A stretch of 64,000 nt of DNA from Sipunculus nudus (GCA_026874595.1 CM049308.1:45329327-45393326), one strand, 5' to 3'; counted from the stretch's first letter, positions 23,034 through 36,123 are shown. Numbers and translations: made by a program. The notes: generated by a model not told the origin, from the letters alone.

Positions 23034-23874
23034 TGATTGTAGCTGGCACCACCAGTCTTGTATACAATGAAGCTATCAGAGATATACACATATGCCCAAT
23101 TTCAAATTGATATATCAAACCCCTCCTGAGAAATAAAAGCAGGGACATACACTGTGCAAAAATTATTGTAGGTGGCGCCACCAGTCTTGTATGTATAAAC
23201 AAGCCCAATTTTAGGCTGATGTATCAAATTCCTCTGTAAAAATAAGCAGGCGCATACACTGCAAAAGTCAATGTAGGTGGCGACACCTGTCTTTTAAATG
23301 AGAATACCATCCAAGACGCATAGACAGGTCAAAATATCAGTCCAATACATCAAACTTCCCCAGAGTCTGATGCACTGGGCTGACAAGGCTTAGGTGAGTA
23401 AGGCAGTTGCCCCCGAGTGACCTGTGACAAATTGCTGCCTCAAGCTACTGCACTGAGTGAACTCTTGACCTGCACCTGGCTAGACTGAGTGAACTTTTGA
23501 CCTGTACCTGGCTGCACTGAGTGAAATCTTGACCTGTAGCATACTCTGACACAGTTGGCAGTCTGTCAAAGCTATAAATAGATTCAGGCTGAACTTTGGT
23601 GCCAAATATGATGCAGTGAGCAGTCTGCCAAAGCTATAAATAGAATGCAGCTAGAATAGACCTATACCTGGCAGCACTTCTTCCAATCCTGGCACTGTGC
23701 CAAAACTAATTATAGAGCTGACATCATCTTGCCTAATGGCCAACATCAAGGCACTGGCAATTTGCCAATAGTAACCAAGTGCTGCAATCCGTACACAAAA
23801 GTGGTCCCTACTTGAAATTACTTTGAAATTTATTTTCCCAATACAAAATGCTTTTCAGCTGGCTTTTTTATAAA
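23034..23874 (+). repeat. Family A cassettes, paralogous to 3530-4186
   Basis: It starts within the A interior right after the B tail (TGATTGTAGCTGGCACCACC), passes the palindrome at 23171-23182 and ends CTTTTTTATAAA where the next A head begins. Confidence 0.75.
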
Positions 23875-26366
23875 ACAAGGCCTACAGGCCTAATGCGAAC
23901 CTGTGCATTGGGAAATACACCAGGTATAATGCTTCTATGCTGGACCATTAATTTTCATTAATATGAACTATGCAAGTACTAAACATTTTCAATAAGAAAC
24001 AATTACACAAACATCACTGCTGAAATTCTGGCATAGGTGCACACAACACTAAAAAGATTGTAGCTGGCACCACCAGTCTTGTATACAACAAAGCTATCAG
24101 AGATATATACATAAGCCCAATTTCAGACTGATATATCACAACCCTCCTGAGAAAAACATGTGCAAAAGTCATGGTAGGTGACGACACCTGTCTTGTGAGC
24201 AAGAAAGCCATCAAAGACACATAGACAGGTCAAAATATTAGGCCAATACATCAAACTTACCTTGACTCTGATGCAATTTGTGTAACTCCACTAAAATTCA
24301 TCAAATGCAAACCATTTGAACAAACTTGAGAGGGCTTGCCTCTGGGATCATTTATGTAAAATATTTAACAATTTGGCTGGACCGTCTACATGAAGACGAC
24401 TTTTAAAATATTGTCAGTTTTTTCCGAAAAAAATCTAAGTAAATGCAGATAGCAAAAAAATAAGCTGAATACCACAAAATTTGATATGTGACAGATTATT
24501 GCATACAATCTGGGAATGGTAGCTCCTGCTATTCCTGAGAAATTATGGATTAATGTACAGATGACCAATGACCCCCGTACAAAAATAGGTCAATTCAGGT
24601 GGTGCCACCAAGACCTGAATTTCATATATGACTCATGTGACCAACACTGGCAAAAAATTTGGTGATGATAGCTTTGGCTGTTTCTGAGACTGTCATTTTA
24701 GTATGTTTTTTTGGACAGATGACTAAGTTCAACTTCCTGAACGAAATTGAGGGAGATAGTATAAAAGATTATTTCTGTGAAATATTGAACAATTTGGCTT
24801 GAGTTTTCGGAGGAGAAGATTTTTAAAGTTTTTTTTAGCTTTTTCTCTATAAAATTTAAGAAAATTTTCAGATGGCTAATTTTTTGCATTAAATTTCATG
24901 ATGCTAGCTCCAATCATATTCAAAATAGTATGGGTAAACGTACAGAAGACAAACGCCACCACACCATCGCATTAGTTCACAGGTTCACTAAAAATTAATA
25001 CAGATGCATATTGAATGCAAAATTGCAATACAGATACATCTCACTGATAGCAAAATCTTGAATTAATTTGACTATGGATCCCAATTATTTATAATCTATG
25101 TATAGCCGTCTTTATATACCCACAGACAGCTGTTTAGCTGTGATTGTAAACATTGCCTGGCATGAGGAATATTTAAAAATCATAAATCTACATTTTTTTA
25201 AAAGCTTTTAAAAAACATTCTTGTCAAAAATAACCATAGATTACCTGAAATCTAAATGTCTAAAGGCATGATGTAATAAATGCTGATAAACTGGTGCCAG
25301 TCTAGATGTATCTAGATGTATCTGTGTATCTGCTTCACACAGCTAACATATATGGTAAAATGACTCAATTCAATCTCCATAATTCAGCCAAAAATCATTC
25401 ATGTGGAACCATTAATGACAATTATTATAAGAATTATTGTAGGGATTATTCTTGTAAAATATTTAACAAACTGGCTTCAGTGGCATCAGTCGAAAAAACA
25501 CGTTTTGCAGGTTTATAACTCATATAGGAAGATACAGCAAACTGGCTAAGTTCAGCTTCCCGTAACTCAGCCAAAAATCACTGAACCAAAACCATTTGAA
25601 CTTGAATTATCAACATCTAAGGATAATTAATGTGTGAGAATTAAGAATTTGGCCCAGTGGTTTTTGAGGAGAAGATCTTTGTAGCCACTGAGCTAAAATG
25701 GGCTGTCACAGCATATGACTAAATTCAGCTTTCCATAACTTAACCAAAAGTCACTGAAAAGAGACCATTTGAACAAACTTCAGAAAGCACTACCCTAGGA
25801 TCATTTCTGTGCGATATTAAACATTTTGGCAATATGGTTTCAGAGAAAAAGTTTTATGTAGCATTCAGTGTGATACAGGCACTGATGACCCCGTACAAAA
25901 AAGGCCGATGCAGGTGGCGCCACCAATACCTCAATTTCAGATATGACCATGTGACCAACATTGGCATAAAATTTGGTGATGATAGCTCCATCGGTTTCTG
26001 AGATTTAAATTTTAATATGCTTTTTTGCAAAGTTAACAAAGTTCAACCTCCTGTAACTCGGCCAAAAATCTCTGAACTGGAACCATTAGAACAAACTTGA
26101 GAAAGATTGTTCCAGGAATCATTTCTGTAAAATATTGGACAATTTGGCTTTACAGTTTTGGAGAAGAAGATTTTTAAAGCTTTTTTAGCTTTTCCCTATA
26201 AAATCTAAGAAAATGCAGTTAGAAAAAAAATAAACAAAATCAGATATAGTTTTTTGGATGACTGATTATTTGCAAGAAATTTGGTGATGCTAGCTACTGC
26301 CGTTTTTGAGATAGCTATGGTTAACGTACAGACGACACACGAAACATGACGTACGACGCCGCACCA
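23875..26366 (+). mobile_element. Family A element, 3' truncated
   Basis: Head at 23875, an internal A tail (TTCACAGGTTCACTAAAAAT) near 24990, then CAGATGCATATTGAATGCAA and further A interior. The second tail breaks off at GCACCATCGCA (26366), fused directly to the inside of a long B element. The window's other two-tailed copy (48682-52619) shows what is missing. Confidence 0.75.
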
Positions 26367-29300
26367 TCGCAGTTTATTTTTTATTTATTTGGGAGGGGTC
26401 GAAAAAAGCAATTTATTTGAGCAAATATGAATGCAATGACAGTATGCTAAGCAGTGGTATAATGATGATAAGGCTATTTGTTGAAGGATCTATAGTGTAT
26501 GGAAAACTGCAAGAGTTCAATTTGACAGATAAAAGGTTATGATTAACTATACTGATGAGGGGATTTATGAATTTGTGACTGTATGACATAATATCTTGAC
26601 AAGATCGGTCTTTACAAGGTGCATTATTTTGATGTCCCTGACGTCTACATATTACACAATATTGACATAATTTCTGGCATGTACATAGGTACCTATGGAT
26701 AAATGGTCAACAGTACTGATCCACCTGGAAGGTTAAAATCTTAAAAATATGATGAAATGTAGATAATGTTTGAGAGGAAGAGGTAATCTGGGCCATGGTT
26801 GGTTTATATGATTGAAGAAAATGATTCAAAAAATATTTGAGACCTGACCATGCCTTTCCATTGGTTACCTTTTTGATAGGCTGTTGACAGTTCAACAGTT
26901 TACACATTTGTCTGATGAGATCCAATTTATTTGGTAAACCTTTTTTATCAATTTTATGATATGTATACAGTTGCCATAACGTCCTAATTCCACAGGTGCA
27001 ATGACTTGATAGGGGGGGAGGGGTGTTGTGTTATGATCAGAGTTACAATGCCTCTGTCTCTCTGTAGATATTTTCTTTAACTATTAAATTTTATGCTATA
27101 GCCATAGAACTATTGTTCACAGTGCCAAGGAGCAAAGCCTCAGTAGGATGAAGAAGGGGATGGTGAGAGTTACAACACCCTTGCATATACATACAGGATA
27201 TGAAATTTAATTCAACAGTGCTTATAAAAAAAAGTTTATTCATGAACATTAAATATTTAAAACAGAAAGAAAGATGGAGAAACAAAGCAAATAATTTTTT
27301 TCCCCATTCTACTGAGCCAAGAAAAAATTAACAATATTTGCATTTATTCCTTTTTTTCATTACATTATTTTAATCCAAGTTTCCGAATGTTACTATAAAT
27401 TTACAGTATAACATACATGTGATTGTGAATATTTCAGTTGATTCACATTTCTAAATTGCATCAACATTTATAGCTAATGTATCTAGTTTATAGTACCTGT
27501 CAACAGAATGGGATGGAGGGAGCAAGGGAGGCAATGAGAGAGAGAGAGAGAGATTTTTTTTTAAATGGTATCAGGAAAAAAAAAAGTATTCTCAGCTATA
27601 AAACTAATACATGTGTTAAAATTAATCCACGGATCAAAACACCCAATATATCATACCAGGAGCAAACTGGAGTTGGGAATGTTTAATTTTATGAACTGAA
27701 ATAAAGGACCAGCAATATAAATTTTGATTATTTAGCCAGTCTCATGTAACAATTGATACAACCATGAGTTATAAGTCAAACAAATTAAAATCTTTAATGA
27801 ACACTTGTCTGAGTAATATTTTAAATTTTTTACATATTTATTTATTATTTTAATTTTGTTATAAATATAAACCAACAAGTTAAAGACCTGGAAAAGACCT
27901 GGAAATTTAGATAAATTTAATATAATCAACTGCATCCTTGTCTATCATTATCTTGCTTCATATAATCCCTAATAGTAAACAACAATTTATTTTAATTATT
28001 TATTTTTCATTTTTATGGTTGAAATGAAAAATATCCAATGGTGACTGCATGGTGTTATTTGAAATACAATTTTGGCCATCCATGGAAGATCAATAAATGA
28101 TCAGTAATTGCAAGGTAATCCCCTGTAACTCATTAACTATAAATTCCTTTTCCATTTATTTTTTTAAGTTATCATAAACCAAATATTAAAAAAAAGTTTA
28201 TTGTTATGTTTATGGCCTAAACAAATACTAGTGGAGGGGGTTGGACAGTTAGATCCAGTTGAAGCCACCCAAGAGCTGGCTGGCTGCAGAGTGCCTCGCT
28301 TCAAGCATGCATAATTGGCCTGAAAGGTCAATGTGGGGACATAAAAGAGGGGCTTCAGTACAGCCAAGGTGTGATATGGTCTCATAAAAACTTTCATAAA
28401 AGCTGGTTTTTGACCAATTCCTTTTATAACTTCAGAATTTAGAAGCTTAAATCCTTACCAGTGCAAGATATGAAAATTAAATCAACAGTGCTTACAGGGA
28501 AAAAACATGCCATGGCCAAAGTTGGGCAAAATTTAAGGTACTGATTTTATATTTATGCTAATAACTTATAAAATTTAAAAAATTCAGAATTAATTTTGGG
28601 AATACAATTGAACCTTGATTAAATAATGTTATATCCCTGGCAAAAAATGTCTACCTTCAGCAATTATCATGTTAAGAGAGTAAATATATTTCTTGATTAT
28701 TTACAAAGTGCATTATGTTTGGGCCTAGAACTTAAAACAATTACAAGATACTGACATCATTTCTGGCATATGCATAGCGAATGTATAGAAAAATATGTAT
28801 ATTATATATTATCAAGTCAGATCAGTGGTTTTGATATTAGGCAATCTTAAAGTGTAACAATGGGGTTTTAATGGAAAAATGAAGTTTTTTCTTAATATCT
28901 CGAAGGAATGCAGTCCTAGTGACCAAACTTTTAGTATGGTAGAGGATTTGGGGGACATCTAACTGTATGCAAAATTTAAGGAACTTAGAGCTGAAGCTGG
29001 GGAGCTGAGCTCTAGTAAACTGCATAACACTAGCTTGGTGTAAACAATATATGACATGGTGCTTTAAAACTTGAATAAAATCTACAGTTTTTGATCAACT
29101 GGTTTCAAATTTTTTGTTTTAACAGTTGAAATGGTAACAAAAACATGCTTTGAAAATTAAATCCACAGCAGTTACAGGAAAAAAACGTGCCATGGTCAAA
29201 CTTGGGCAAAATTTAAGGTACCAATTTTATATTTTTGCCAATATTTAAAAAATTTTTACAGATTTTGATCTAATTTTTGGTATACAATTCAATTTTGATT

Positions 29301-29765
29301 ATTTAAAGTAGTATTACTGAAAAAAAAAAATTCCTACCTTTAACACTTTTGGTCTTAAGTGACAAAATATCTTTCCTCATTTTTTTACAAAGTCCATTAT
29401 ATTTTGGCCCATAACTTTTTTAAATTAAATAATACTGACTTAATTTCTGGCATGTACATAGGAACCATATACAGGAATATTTATGGTAAAAATGAAGAAA
29501 ACCAGATGAGTGGTTTTGATATTAGGCAGTCCTGAAGTGTGAAAATAGATTTCTAATAAAAAATTGAGGTTTTTCCTTAATTTCTCGGAGGAACGAAGTC
29601 ATATTGACCCAATTTTTGGCAGGGTAGGAGATTTTAGGGACATCTAACTGTATGCCGAATTTCAGATTCGTAGGTCGAATGGTGTCGAAATGTGCCAGTC
29701 TTACGGACGGACATCCAGACGGACAGACGGACGGACAGATGGACGGACGGACGGACGGACGGCGA
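26367..29765 (+). mobile_element. Long family B element, copy 2, head missing
   Basis: It begins inside B at GTTTATTTTTTATTTATTTG and follows copy 1 (4387-8100) closely, about 95% identical by eye in sampled stretches. It lacks about 330 bp after the AG repeat. It ends in a (GACG)n-type run at 29705-29760 without the tail hairpin. A matching tail lies at 45370-45439, beyond a 15.6-kb block. Confidence 0.75.
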
Positions 29766-29950
29766 TACCAATGTTTATGATTTAAGGGCTTTCAGAATTA
29801 GGGGCTTACGAGATGTCCGTTCCCTAGGGGCTAACAATGAATTACCAATGAATGTCGCTTAGGGGCTTTACCATGTCTAATTTTTAGGGGCTTTTGTATT
29901 GTCCGTTTCTAAGGAGCTTAATGGTCAAATTAGGGACCTAACCATGATCT
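29766..29950 (+). repeat. Degenerate TTAGGGGCTTA repeats, left edge of 15.6-kb block
   Basis: AATTAGGGGCTTACGAG, GTTCCCTAGGGGCTAAC, GCTTAGGGGCTTTACC and TTTTTAGGGGCTTTTG follow one another with the interjected motif GTCCGTT. The same motif reappears at 45186-45365 and in the satellite at 40318-43668. Confidence 0.7.
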
Positions 29951-30010
29951 GATGGTTCATATCATAACCATTATCATTAATAATAAAGGTCTTTTAGGTG
30001 GTAAGTTTGA

Positions 30011-30247
30011 TATGATGGCACGGAGGAGTAAGCTCTGCACACCTTGGATAATATTGCTTGGTTGGACATTAAACCAAGAAAGTGTGCTGTTTATGCTGCA
30101 TTCCAATCAAGATGTGCAAATTGTATTTTCGAGTTTCCTAGTGACATTAGTAGAAAGCTTTCCAATCACGTTCCAACCAGGAAAATCCCATTTGCACAAC
30201 TGGAGAATTCGAGGGGCTTTTTCAGATTCGATGTGCATTTCTTTTGA
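30011..30247 (+). pseudogene. Possible decayed ORF, unidentified
   Basis: From 30032 to the stop after 30247 one plus frame reads as plausible protein (KPRKCAVYAAFQ, RCANC, ENSRGFFRFDVHF), with a stop codon just upstream at 30029-30031 between two coding-like stretches. There is no ATG start; the frame opens with TTG or earlier. The composition looks more protein-like than the surrounding repeat frames, but I recognise no family, and a chance frame is possible. An overlapping frame from 29952 is less convincing. Confidence 0.25.
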
Positions 30248-30369
30248 GATCTGAACTTCCCCGGCTTATCATTCATGTGCACAATTTGCACAACTTGATT
30301 TGTATGTAGTTTTATACATGCAGAACTGTCACTTCTGCCACACCAGATTTCAAACAGTATTAATTTTAT

Positions 30370-30370
<1 letters not shown>

Positions 30371-30408
<38 letters not shown>

Positions 30409-30417
30409 TATATATAA
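30371..30417. repeat. (TA)n microsatellite
   Basis: About 45 bp of alternating TA with one AAAT interruption. Confidence 0.95.
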
Positions 30418-30617
30418 TGACAATAAGGAGTTACAGAGATGTTTTAACATAAAATTGTGAACTTTGATTAATTTCGCCTGTTTCTGCTCGATATGGCCAG
30501 TGTCAGAGAACAATTAAGCTAACCCCTGGCATCACCCAAGACAACTCAACGGTTTGTAAACATTGAAAACTTGTCTAGCAGAACTAATTTGAAAAAAAAA
30601 ATTATAGTTATTAAAAT

Positions 30618-33189
30618 ATTTGTTAAAATTTAATGTAGTAGGTAGCAATATCAGTCTTTTGGACTAGAAAGCCATCAAATATGCAAGGATACAATAAAAT
30701 TTCAGGCAGATGAATCAAACTTCTCTCAAGTCAGGTGCACTCAGCTGTCCAAGCTGAGCCAGGAGTTTACCTGTACTTGTCTAAGGTCAAGTGAAGCTCA
30801 TTGCCAGCTACAGCCACTGCACTGAGTGAATTCTTGACATGTTGCTAAATCTGCCTCAGCTGGCAGTCTGCTAAAGCTTAAAATAGATCAAGACTAAAAC
30901 TTGGCCTGTAGCCAATTCTGAAATAGTTGGCAGTCTGCAAATATATATAGAAACAAATAAAATGTTTGCCTGTTGCCAAATTTGTTTATGCAAACTAAAA
31001 AACTTAACCTACAATGCCTTTTTCAAGTCGCATATTCATACTGATTTTTTTCATCAAAATGTTTAGAATAATAACACAGCCCTTTTGAAAACAATATCAG
31101 AATAAAGATATATTTTATTCATTTAATACAGCTTGAGTTTCATTAAAAATCATATTTAAGCTGAAACAGGCTGTAATTATGAGGTTTTTGCCAATAAAAA
31201 ACAAGGTCGATGCAGATCGCACCATAAAAATCTCAAATTCAAATGTGAGCTGCTGCACTGAGTGAACACTTGACCTGTTGCTTAATCTGATACAGTTGCA
31301 GTCTGGAAAAGCTATAAGTAGATGCCGTTAGAAACTTAGCCTGTTGCCAAATCTAAAACAGTTCGCCCTCTGCCAAGCTATTTAGAGATACAGAAAATCT
31401 ATGCCTGTTGTCTAATCTGTTTACACATACTGTACTTTGGCTAAATTGCCTTTACCTTGCTGTAATATTCATATGATTTTCTTTAAAAAATGTATAGAAT
31501 AATAACAGATGTATATTAAAAGCAAAAACAGAATACAGATATATTGTTTTCATGGATTTCAACACTGATTTGGACATAAATAGTTGCCTGTACAGCTCTG
31601 CGTATATACCACCACTGCACAGTCTGTAACTACAATAAATCCAGAATCGTTGTTTACCAAAGTATCTCACACTTAATTGTTACCAAAATACCTCACTTAA
31701 TTGCAATATGTCCATGAATACTGCTAAAAAGCATATAAGTAAACTTGGTTCAAAGTTACAAAAGTTAAAATATCAGTTTTGCAGATGAAGACTACTGCAG
31801 CCTTCAGTATGATATAGGCTTACCTAGCCAAAAGACAAACTTCAGTTTTCTAGGACTCTACCAAAAAACTGATCTTGATCTGTTCTTATACAATTCAGAG
31901 AACCTCACCCTATGATCATTCTTGTAAAAAAAACTAACTGTTTGACAGTTTCATCATGTTATATTTTTTAAAGAAGCAGAAAAGGCCCAAAATAATAATT
32001 TTTTTCCATAACAAGGCCTACATGTCTAGTGCGAACCTATGCACTGGATTAATTTTGAATTATGTGTGACATGCACAATGCAAACACTGAACATTATCAA
32101 CTCCAGTAAAAGCAACAATTACACAAACATCACTCCTGAAATACTGGCATAGATGTACACAACAGAAAAAATATAATTATAGGTGCCACCACCAGTTTTG
32201 TGTACATGAAAGTCATTGAAGTATGGACATGGACAATCTCAGGCAGTTACTTCAGACCACTCTTGCGTTATGTGCACATTCATGAGACCAAAAAAAATGT
32301 AGGGAACACCTCAGGCGTGTATGAAAAAGCTATTAGAGATGTATAAATTATTAAATAAGTCCTTTTTCCACCATGAAACCTCAAATACCTCCTGACAAAA
32401 TAAGCAGGGACATGCACTCTGCAAAATTTATTGTAGGTGGTGCCACAAATCTGGTATACCAGAATTCCATCAGCGATGTATGGGCAAGTCAAAATTACAA
32501 CTTTGCACAAAACAACAAACTTCTTTTGAGTCAAGTGCACTGGGCCAACCAAGCTCAGAAGATGGCAGTTGCCCTGAGTGAACCAGAGTAAATTATGAAT
32601 CTTTGAAAGACAGGAGTCATATGGTACCTGCCTTAAATCATAATCCAGAAAGATTACATAGAATCACCTGCAGAATGCTCTTCTGTATCGTCATTTTGGT
32701 GAGTTTTGCAAAATTTCTGACCAATACACTAAGCCACACCTGAGATATGAACTATAATTTTTCCCAAAGCCAATGTACAGAGCAACTCCATGTGAAAACG
32801 ATTGTAGGTGGCAACACCAGTCTCCAGCACGAAATGTACTTGGGTAGGTAGCAAAGACCTATAGGCATGCACTATTTCAGCCCAATACATTGAACAACCA
32901 CAAAGATGAACAGATGGCAAACCAACAGATGAACACCAGACAAAAAAAATTTGTAGGTGACACCACCAGTCTCTATTGCTAGATGGAGAGATCAAAGATC
33001 TATGTACATCCAATATTTCAGCTCAGTACATTGAACCACTCCTGAGATACTAGCTGTAGCCTAAAAGACACCCAGATTCATACTGCATAAAAAGATTGCA
33101 GGTGGTGCCACAAGTCTTTGTTCCACACAACTACATATTTCAAAGAATAAATATGCTAGATTTTGGAAAGAATGGTCTCTCGGTAGATC
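30618..33189 (+). repeat. Old degenerate family A-type cassettes
   Basis: Remnants such as GTAGGTGGTGCCACAAATCT, TGCACTGAGTGAATTCTTGA and GTTGGCAGTCTGC recur with heavy divergence. A damaged A head (ACAAGGCCTACATGTCTAGT) stands at 32011 with GCGAACCTATGCA inside it, so its hairpin no longer pairs. These are older than the copies elsewhere. No gene is seen. Confidence 0.6.
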
Positions 33190-34099
33190 TCTGTTAAAGA
33201 ACAGGGCAGCTTGGCCGGAACCTGCATGAAAACATAGTATACAAATAAGCTGATTTGTTACCATATTACTGATATATATATATAATTACTTTATGTTGAT
33301 TTTCCAAAGCGATAGGCTTGCTAGTAAAGTCATCATCTACATGGGACTTGACCCAAAGGTCCGAAAAACATGGTACCCCCATACATCTGCTACAATGGAA
33401 AGACTCCATATTGGAAAACTATTTATGATTTATGAAAGAACCTAACTAGTTAATTTAAAGTCAAAGAGCTGAATGATATAAAGTTTGAAGGTTATTATCT
33501 GCAGATATTCTAAAAATGTTTGTGTGTGTGTTCACTTTAGCCAATTTGCTAAATCTAGTGGTGGCGACAGAACCTGTGTGAAAACTTAATGTATGCAAAA
33601 CTGTGTTTTGGTGCATAGAAATAACTGTTTTGTTACCCTACCACTGATACCTCATTTTTTAGGCTGCTTTTAAAGGCACTAACCTGGCAAAATAACATTT
33701 TCATCCTCATGGGACAAGACCAAAAGGTACATTTAAATAGTTACTGCCAGACATCTGGTACAATAGAGAGCCTCTTATTGAAAAACTTATGATTCATGAA
33801 AGGAAACCGTAAATTCAATGACAAACAGCTGGATGATATAAAGTTTGAAGGTTGTCTTTCTTCAGATGTTCTTGAAATATTAGTGTTCTTATTCACGTTA
33901 GCTGATTTTGCTTAATCTGGAGGCAGTGGAACCCACATGGAAACAGTATGTGTCACAGATAAGGGACAAAGATGTTGTGATAAAATAGGGTTCATTATAC
34001 AGAATCCACAATATGCCCTCTCCAGCCACCTACAATCTGTCTCCTCTCTCTCTTGTGCTATTTGCCTGATCCTGCACAGTCCTGCTATATATATACCAG

Positions 34100-34101
<2 letters not shown>

Positions 34102-34170
<69 letters not shown>

Positions 34171-34180
34171 TTTATATATA
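34102..34180. repeat. (TA)n microsatellite
   Basis: About 75 bp of TA with one TACA interruption, inside the LTR-derived insertion. Confidence 0.95.
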
Positions 34181-34579
34181 TTAAGCAGAACACAACAATC
34201 AAGTTAATTGACACATCCATAATTTGTTTTCACTTAAACTCGTTTCAATTTCATGAAAAATATTTGCTATATCTACACGCCTACGAACAGCAATTCACAT
34301 TGTACTGGTAACCAGCTTTCTCATAGGCTACCTTAAGACTGTGTAAAATTAAGAACTATAATAAAAACTTCTGTGCTCCCCCCCAAAAATTACACCTTAT
34401 TCAGTATTTGCTTTTCTGCCAAATTTTAGACTTGCTTCAAAACCTCCCAAAAGTTTACACATTATTACGTCATTAATCTACTCCGAAAATGCTCTGGAAA
34501 AGCCCGTCTGCATTTGTTTTTTTTGTTACTCCCTTTCTACCTAATGCTGATGCCTCATCACGGCATGTAAGCATTGGCA

Positions 34580-34985
34580 CTTCACTCAAAAATCCAAATC
34601 ATTACCCATTAACACACAGGGAGATTTTCTAGCACACTAACACAAGACCCACTCTTACAGAAAGGGTTGTCGATGTGTGCCAAGGCAACAGGCACCTCCG
34701 GAATCTGGCCATTTGCATATTCCATGGCAACTTTTGTGCCCAAATATGCCTCTTGGTCCACCATGTCTGCCCCAACCAATGCCTGTGCACAACTGGTATC
34801 ACACAGCAAACTACCTGGGCGTTCATTTACCGAACCCTCATACACATATGGATTGGTCACACTTTTGATTCCCAACCCCTGGGAGAAGTAATCTTTACCG
34901 GTCCCCTTCTTCCCATCTTTCCCCTTGGACTTAACCAGAGGTTTCTCAGCTGGGCATCTGGCCGCAATGTGGCCTACCTGCCCAG
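34580..34985 (-). pseudogene. Decayed gag-pol fragment: zinc knuckle remnant and retropepsin
   Basis: Reading leftwards on the minus strand, GQVGHIAARCPA (34948-34983) matches the second half of a CCHC zinc knuckle; the first two cysteines are absent and a stop codon stands before it. About 50 codons later LLCDTSCAQALV (D-T-S at 34792-34800) fits the retropepsin active-site loop. It is followed by NGQIPEVPVALAHID and LENLPVC, in the order usual for LTR retrotransposon proteases. After a stop at 34609 the expected glycine-asparagine-aspartate motif is found in a frame shifted by one base (about 34599-34610). The fragment is broken and not functional. Ty3/Gypsy-like is the likeliest class. Confidence 0.65.
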
Positions 34986-35200
34986 CCTAGGCTTGGTGTG
35001 ACAGTATGCAAAACTCTGTTTCAGCCCATCCAAATAAACCAATATATTACCCTATCACAGATATCTCATTTTTTATGTTGCTTTTTCAAGGAACCTAGCT
35101 TGTCAGATAACGTCATCACCCTCATTGGACATTACCAAAGGGCAGGTGATCTATATGTGAATGATGAAAGGACTCAGATGAAAAGTTTGGCTTAACATGC

Positions 35201-35700
35201 ATCCCCAATTTTTTTTTAAAATATGGGTCCTGTGACCTTGACCTTTTACCTCATGACCCCAAAAATCAGTAGGGTTCTTGATATTTTTAAGGGGACATAT
35301 ATATGTCAAATTTGAAATCCAAATATCAGTCAAAGCTGTAATTATCATCCAGACACTAATTGTTGGACAGTTGGCTCCTGTGACCTTGACCTTTGACCTT
35401 GTGACCTCAAAATTTTCAGGGATCATCCATTATTGGCAGGGGAACTGTATATTCAAGATGGAAGATCTGGGATGAAAATTTTGGCTTAAAATGTGTATTG
35501 TGACCTTGACCTTTGACCTCATGACCTTAGAACCTATAGAGTTCTTTCTTTAGTGGAGGGCCATACATAATTCAAGTTTGAAATCCATATGTCCATCAAA
35601 ACTTGAGATATCATAAGAGGTGTATGATTTTCAGCAAAAATGGAATTATTCAAGGTCAAGGCCACTCTCCATGTAAAGGTTATGACCCGGTTTTAAATAG
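35201..35700. repeat. Repeats with TGACCTTGACCTTTGACCT motifs
   Basis: Three units of 120-150 bp each contain GTGACCTTGACCTTTGACCT or a close variant (35231, 35381 and 35498 regions), followed by CATGACC and text on ATCAGTCAAAGCTGTAATTA. Read on the minus strand the motif is AGGTCAAAGGTCAAGGTCA, a run of nuclear-receptor half-sites (DR1 then DR0). Confidence 0.7.
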
Positions 35701-35847
35701 GCTTTGTACTCTTACCAGACATGGGGTGATTACTTGATATAGGTAATCAATTACAATTACGATTACTTTGAAAATAAACCATAATGATTACGGCCACTAT
35801 TACAAAACTTAATATTGTTAAAAGGCTATACAAGAAATGTATATGAC

Positions 35848-36123
35848 ATATGTCACAGAACAAACTCCGATCCAGTGGAATCGTCAATCGGAGTTTGTCC
35901 TAGTAGAACTGCCGATTCTACTAGTAGAAAGTCTAATTATGTTGTGTCTCTGGTTGATCGGAGTTTGTCCTAGTAGAGGCTATGATCGGAGTTTGTCCTA
36001 GTAGAATCGCAGATCCTACTAGTAGAAAGTCTGATCGGAGTTTCTCCTAGTAGAAAGTCCGATCGGACTTTGTCCTAGTAGGATCGACGATTCTACTGGA
36101 TCGGAGTTTGTCCTGTGACATAT
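35848..36123. mobile_element. 276-bp inverted-repeat element with GATCGGAGTTTGTCCTAG repeats
   Basis: Terminal inverted repeats of about 40 bp: ATATGTCACAGAACAAACTC at the left and the complement of ATATGTCACAGGACAAACTC at the right. Between them GATCGGAGTTTGTCCTAGTA or a variant occurs about six times, along with its partial inverse. It resembles a MITE whose inside is built from fragments of its own ends. The flanks do not give a clear target duplication. Confidence 0.75.

Larger units (their letters stand above)
33951..35003 (-). mobile_element. LTR-retrotransposon-derived insertion with 5-bp target duplication
   Basis: The element starts TGTCACAGATAAGG and ends CTTGGTGTGACA, giving TG...CA ends with a 7-bp inverted repeat. 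It is flanked by GTATG on both sides (33946-33950 and 35004-35008). The uninterrupted site is visible in the neighbouring unit (AATGTATGCAAAACTGTG near 33590). It contains a (TA)n run and, on the minus strand, a gag-pol remnant reaching almost to the right end. No two long terminal repeats can be matched, so it is an internally rearranged derivative. Confidence 0.75.
33190..35200 (+). repeat. Tandem repeat of about 360 bp, three units, one interrupted
   Basis: Units share CAGCTGGATGATATAAAGTT-type text, TTTGAAGGTT, GAACCTGTGTGAAAAC and a ...TATCTCATTTTTTATG... section. Unit 1 covers about 33205-33555, unit 2 about 33556-33920. Unit 3 starts at about 33921, is broken at 33950 by a 1053-bp insertion and resumes at 35004 to about 35200. 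Confidence 0.7.

Noticed and set aside
33937-34311. A 124-codon plus-strand frame
   Set aside because: Its middle is a translated TA microsatellite and its ends match no protein family.
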